NCBI GenBank assembly: GCA_934178345.1
Contig: CAKPQG010000032.1
Location: 1 to 16,498 of the forward strand
Source of the DNA: an uncultured Dialister sp.
GTDB lineage: Bacteria > Bacillota > Negativicutes > Veillonellales > Dialisteraceae
Direction of reading: 5' to 3'
DNA length: 16,498 nt
The translations under genes and the position numbers were made by a program. The stretch's first letter is position 1, and each line of letters begins with the position of its first letter. This document shows positions 14,903 to 16,498 of the stretch, piece by piece. The notes under the pieces were generated by a model, which was not told the DNA's origin, did not search any database, and worked only from the letters and a program-made list of their open reading frames with translations.

Positions 14903-15157
14903 CCGCGGTTAGCCCGTGGGGCGTGCTGCCCTTTGATTTTTTGCGAAAGAGGTTCAGCAGGTTCTATAGGTTCTATAGGTAGGGCGGGGGTGGTGCGGCG
15001 CATAAAAATATGGGAGCGCCGCGGAGTATAGATGGTGGCGATGCCCGAAGGTGGGATTTCAGTCACGAGTCACTTTGCGCCCCTAATCCCCAATTCTTAG
15101 TTTAGCGATTTGTTAACTTCTGGACTAAGTGAGAAGTTAGAAGCGAGAAGTGGTGGA
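14885..15157 (+). repeat. modular intergenic repeat, copy D (variant with 9-bp array)
   Basis: GTGACTAGTGACTGGTGACC (14885-14904) starts inside comEC. Then come GGTTAGCCCGTGGGGCGTGC and, in place of heptamers, four 9-bp units (GAGGTTCAG, CAGGTTCTA, TAGGTTCTA, TAGGTAGGG; 14949-14984). Hairpin GCGGCGC-14 nt-GCGCCGC (14995-15022), AGTATAGATGGTGGCGATGC and CCCCTAATCCCCAATTC follow. A further unit, AGCGATTTGTTAACTTC and onward (15104-15126), is repeated exactly at 16431-16453 and forms an 8-bp hairpin (TAACTTCT with AGAAGTTA). Confidence 0.8.
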
Positions 15158-15158
15158 A

Positions 15159-15202
15159 GGGGCGCACAATTCATATAGCGCCCCAATACCCCCCCTTTTT
15201 TT
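15159..15202 (+). terminator. possible comEA-comEC terminator
   Basis: GGGGCGC (15159-15165) pairs with GCGCCCC (15178-15184). A run of C then seven T residues (15196-15202) follows after an 11-nt gap, longer than usual. It is the only terminator candidate between comEC and holA. Confidence 0.4.
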
Positions 15203-15203
15203 A

Positions 15204-15294
15204 TTATATAAACAGTTTGTTCATCATTTATATAAAACTCCACGGCGCTTCCTAATTTTATGCGCCGTACCTTCACTCCTCACTCCTAACTTAA
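15204..15294. repeat. AT-rich inverted repeat, GC hairpin and short heptamer array before holA
   Basis: TTATATAAA (15204-15212) and TTTATATAA (15227-15235) are perfect inverted arms around a 14-nt spacer. ACGGCGC (15242-15248) pairs with GCGCCGT (15262-15268). Heptamers CACTCCT, CACTCCT, AACTTAA (15274-15294) follow, as in the 3971-4012 array. From 15295 to 15384 I see only a -35-like TTGACT (15303-15308) without a convincing -10. Confidence 0.6.
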
Positions 15295-15384
15295 TTCGGA
15301 AGTTGACTTAAATGCCAGTTATTTAGAAAACGAAATACTATGCACTCCCGATTCCCGTTTACATTTATACAAGGACGAACACTT

Positions 15385-16392
15385 ATGCCTGCCAAAAAGT
15401 TAAATAAAAAGAACTGCTGCTTTCTCTATGGGGAAGACCTGGTATCACTGGCTCTTCGACGGGAGGGGCTGCTCAAAGCCTATTTCGAGGGAAATCCGCC
15501 CGATCCCGTTCTGTTCGATGGAGAGGGAAGTCTGGAAGAGTATGAGAATGCCCTGGCAGGGCAATCGCTTTTTTCCAGTGCGACTGCGGTCGTGATACAC
15601 AATCCCCCTTTCCTGAAGCGCATTTCGAAAGCAGAGAAAGAAGAAAAGGCGGCCCTCCACTTTGTGGAGAGGCTCGAAGGCCTGCCGCCTGATATTTTCT
15701 GCCTGATCCAGCTCGATGGAAAGCCGGACAAGCGAACGAAGATCGTGAAAGGGCTGCTGTCTGTCTGCTACAGTGAAGAGCTTTCGCTCCTTTTGCCGCG
15801 TGATGCGGCAGGTGCGATGATACGTCTCTTGTCAGCAGCGGGCAAGCGTGTCGATTTCTCCGCACGGACTTATTTGGAGGATGTACTCTCCTCGTGGGAT
15901 ACGATTTCCCTTCCCCTTTTGCAGACGGAATGTGATAAGATGGTACTGATGTGCGGGGAAAAGTCCGTCGTGACGAAGGAGCTTTTGGAGCTTGCACTTC
16001 CCGACTACATGAATCAGGGGATCTTCAAATTCGTCGATGCTCTTCTGGACAAAAAGTCACAGCTGGTCTTAGAGAGTGCGGACCGTGTCTTCACGGATAT
16101 GACCACCACGATCAAAAATCTCGGACTTCTTTCTTCCAAATTCAGAAAGATCAAGATCTTGAAGGAAATGGAAAGAAATCACGTACCGCCCACCCGTATC
16201 CAGCAGGCGCTGGGGGTGAGATCCTCCTGGCAGTGGCGGGCCGTGCAGGCCGAGGCAAGGAAGGTCACGGAAGAAGAGGCGGAGTGGTTTCTTCTGGAGA
16301 TCATGAAGTACCAGCTCGCTTCCCGCCAAGGCGCCTCGGAGCTCGAACTCAAAGATTTGCTGCTGAAGTATTGTTTGAGGGGGAAGCAGTGA
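15385..16392 (+). CDS. holA: HolA, DNA polymerase III delta subunit
   Basis: Delta opens the sliding clamp as part of the clamp-loader complex at the replication fork. The 335-aa protein matches the YqeN/HolA family in length and layout: an N-terminal domain starting CCFLYGEDLVSLALRREGLL, a lid segment rich in charged residues (LEGLPPDIFCLIQLDGKPDK), and a C-terminal collar domain with NQGIFKFVDALLDKKSQLVL and LLSSKFRKIKILKEM. ATG 15385 is chosen because AAGGA (15371-15375) lies 9 nt upstream; the in-frame ATG 15340 has no ribosome binding site. holA following comEC is a conserved Firmicutes arrangement, though here about 480 nt of repeats separate them. The stop codon lies inside a GTGACTAGTGACTGGTGAC repeat. 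Confidence 0.93.
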   Translation: MPAKKLNKKNCCFLYGEDLVSLALRREGLLKAYFEGNPPDPVLFDGEGSLEEYENALAGQSLFSSATAVVIHNPPFLKRISKAEKEEKAALHFVERLEGLPPDIFCLIQLDGKPDKRTKIVKGLLSVCYSEELSLLLPRDAAGAMIRLLSAAGKRVDFSARTYLEDVLSSWDTISLPLLQTECDKMVLMCGEKSVVTKELLELALPDYMNQGIFKFVDALLDKKSQLVLESADRVFTDMTTTIKNLGLLSSKFRKIKILKEMERNHVPPTRIQQALGVRSSWQWRAVQAEARKVTEEEAEWFLLEIMKYQLASRQGASELELKDLLLKYCLRGKQ

Positions 16393-16471
16393 CTAGTGAC
16401 TGGTGACTAGGGATTAGGAGTGACTAGTATAGCGATTTGTTAACTTCTGGACTTTGTAAGAAGTGGTGGAA
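16389..16471 (+). repeat. intergenic repeat after holA
   Basis: GTGACTAGTGACTGGTGAC (16389-16407) overlaps the holA stop. TAGGGATTAGGAGTGACTAG follows, then the AGCGATTTGTTAACTTC unit (16431-16453), an exact 23-bp match to 15104-15126, and AGAAGTGGTGGA. This is the beginning of another modular copy. Confidence 0.75.
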
Positions 16472-16478
16472 TATCTTG

Positions 16479-16496
16479 GCTCCCCATCGGGGGAGC
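16479..16496. other. palindromic hairpin at window edge
   Basis: GCTCCCC (16479-16485) pairs with GGGGAGC (16490-16496) around ATCG. The window ends 2 nt later, so whether it is a terminator or the start of a further dispersed palindromic repeat cannot be decided here. Confidence 0.4.
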
Positions 16497-16498
16497 TG

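Noticed and set aside
15951..16406. A 151-codon + frame overlapping holA
   Set aside because: It is out of frame with the well-supported holA, arginine/glycine-rich as expected for a shadow frame, and has no family match that I recognise.

Overview
The window is a chromosomal housekeeping segment from a Firmicutes-type (Bacillota) bacterium of moderate G+C content. The ctsR-mcsA-clpC-radA-(PIN/TRAM)-ispDF-gltX series is the classic Firmicutes 'clpC' neighbourhood, and comEA-comEC-holA is another conserved Firmicutes block. The overall character (fused ispDF, shortened clpC block, abundant intergenic repeats) suggests a Negativicutes relative such as Dialister or Megasphaera. That placement is inference; nothing here fixes the genus. 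All real genes are on the + strand.

Layout. Positions 1-266 are the upstream region, with a weak terminator-like hairpin and the ctsR promoter. Positions 267-3792 hold the stress operon ctsR-mcsA-clpC, closed by a strong terminator at 3823-3868. radA is at 4065-5453 and a membrane-anchored PIN/TRAM protein (yacL type) at 5878-6978. ispDF (two MEP-pathway steps in one protein) and gltX follow at 7260-9894, closed by a 19-bp perfect hairpin terminator. rsmD-coaD (10296-11347) overlap by 4 nt. A small coiled-coil protein gene is at 11399-11881, comEA-comEC (DNA uptake, 4-nt overlap) at 12108-14902, and holA (DNA polymerase III delta) at 15385-16392.

Two members expected from the Bacillus-type order are absent: mcsB between mcsA and clpC, and disA between radA and the PIN/TRAM gene. 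McsA itself lacks its second Cys-x2-Cys zinc module, which suggests the arginine-kinase adaptor branch has been lost or rebuilt. ComEC keeps its membrane channel domain, but its C-terminal metallo-beta-lactamase-like domain lacks the metal-binding His motif.

The most striking structure lies between the genes. A modular repeat family occupies most long gaps. One module reads GTGGGGCGTGCTGCCC, followed by GGGGATGAAAG. The second is a tandem array of 7-bp units (GAATTAG/GAATGAG) or 9-bp units (core GGTTC). The third is a GCGGC-TTC-GCCGC hairpin followed by AGTATATATGAGGCGATGCCC-like sequence. The fourth is AGAAGTCAGATGTCTGATGTC, and the fifth is a second degenerate array (AGTCTC/AGTCAC, i.e. GTGACTG on the other strand) ending CCCTAATCCCTAGCT. 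Two nearly full copies lie in opposite orientation on either side of ispDF-gltX, and repeat sequence begins at or inside the stop codons of mcsA, comEC and holA. No transposase, CRISPR array, tRNA or rRNA gene was found.
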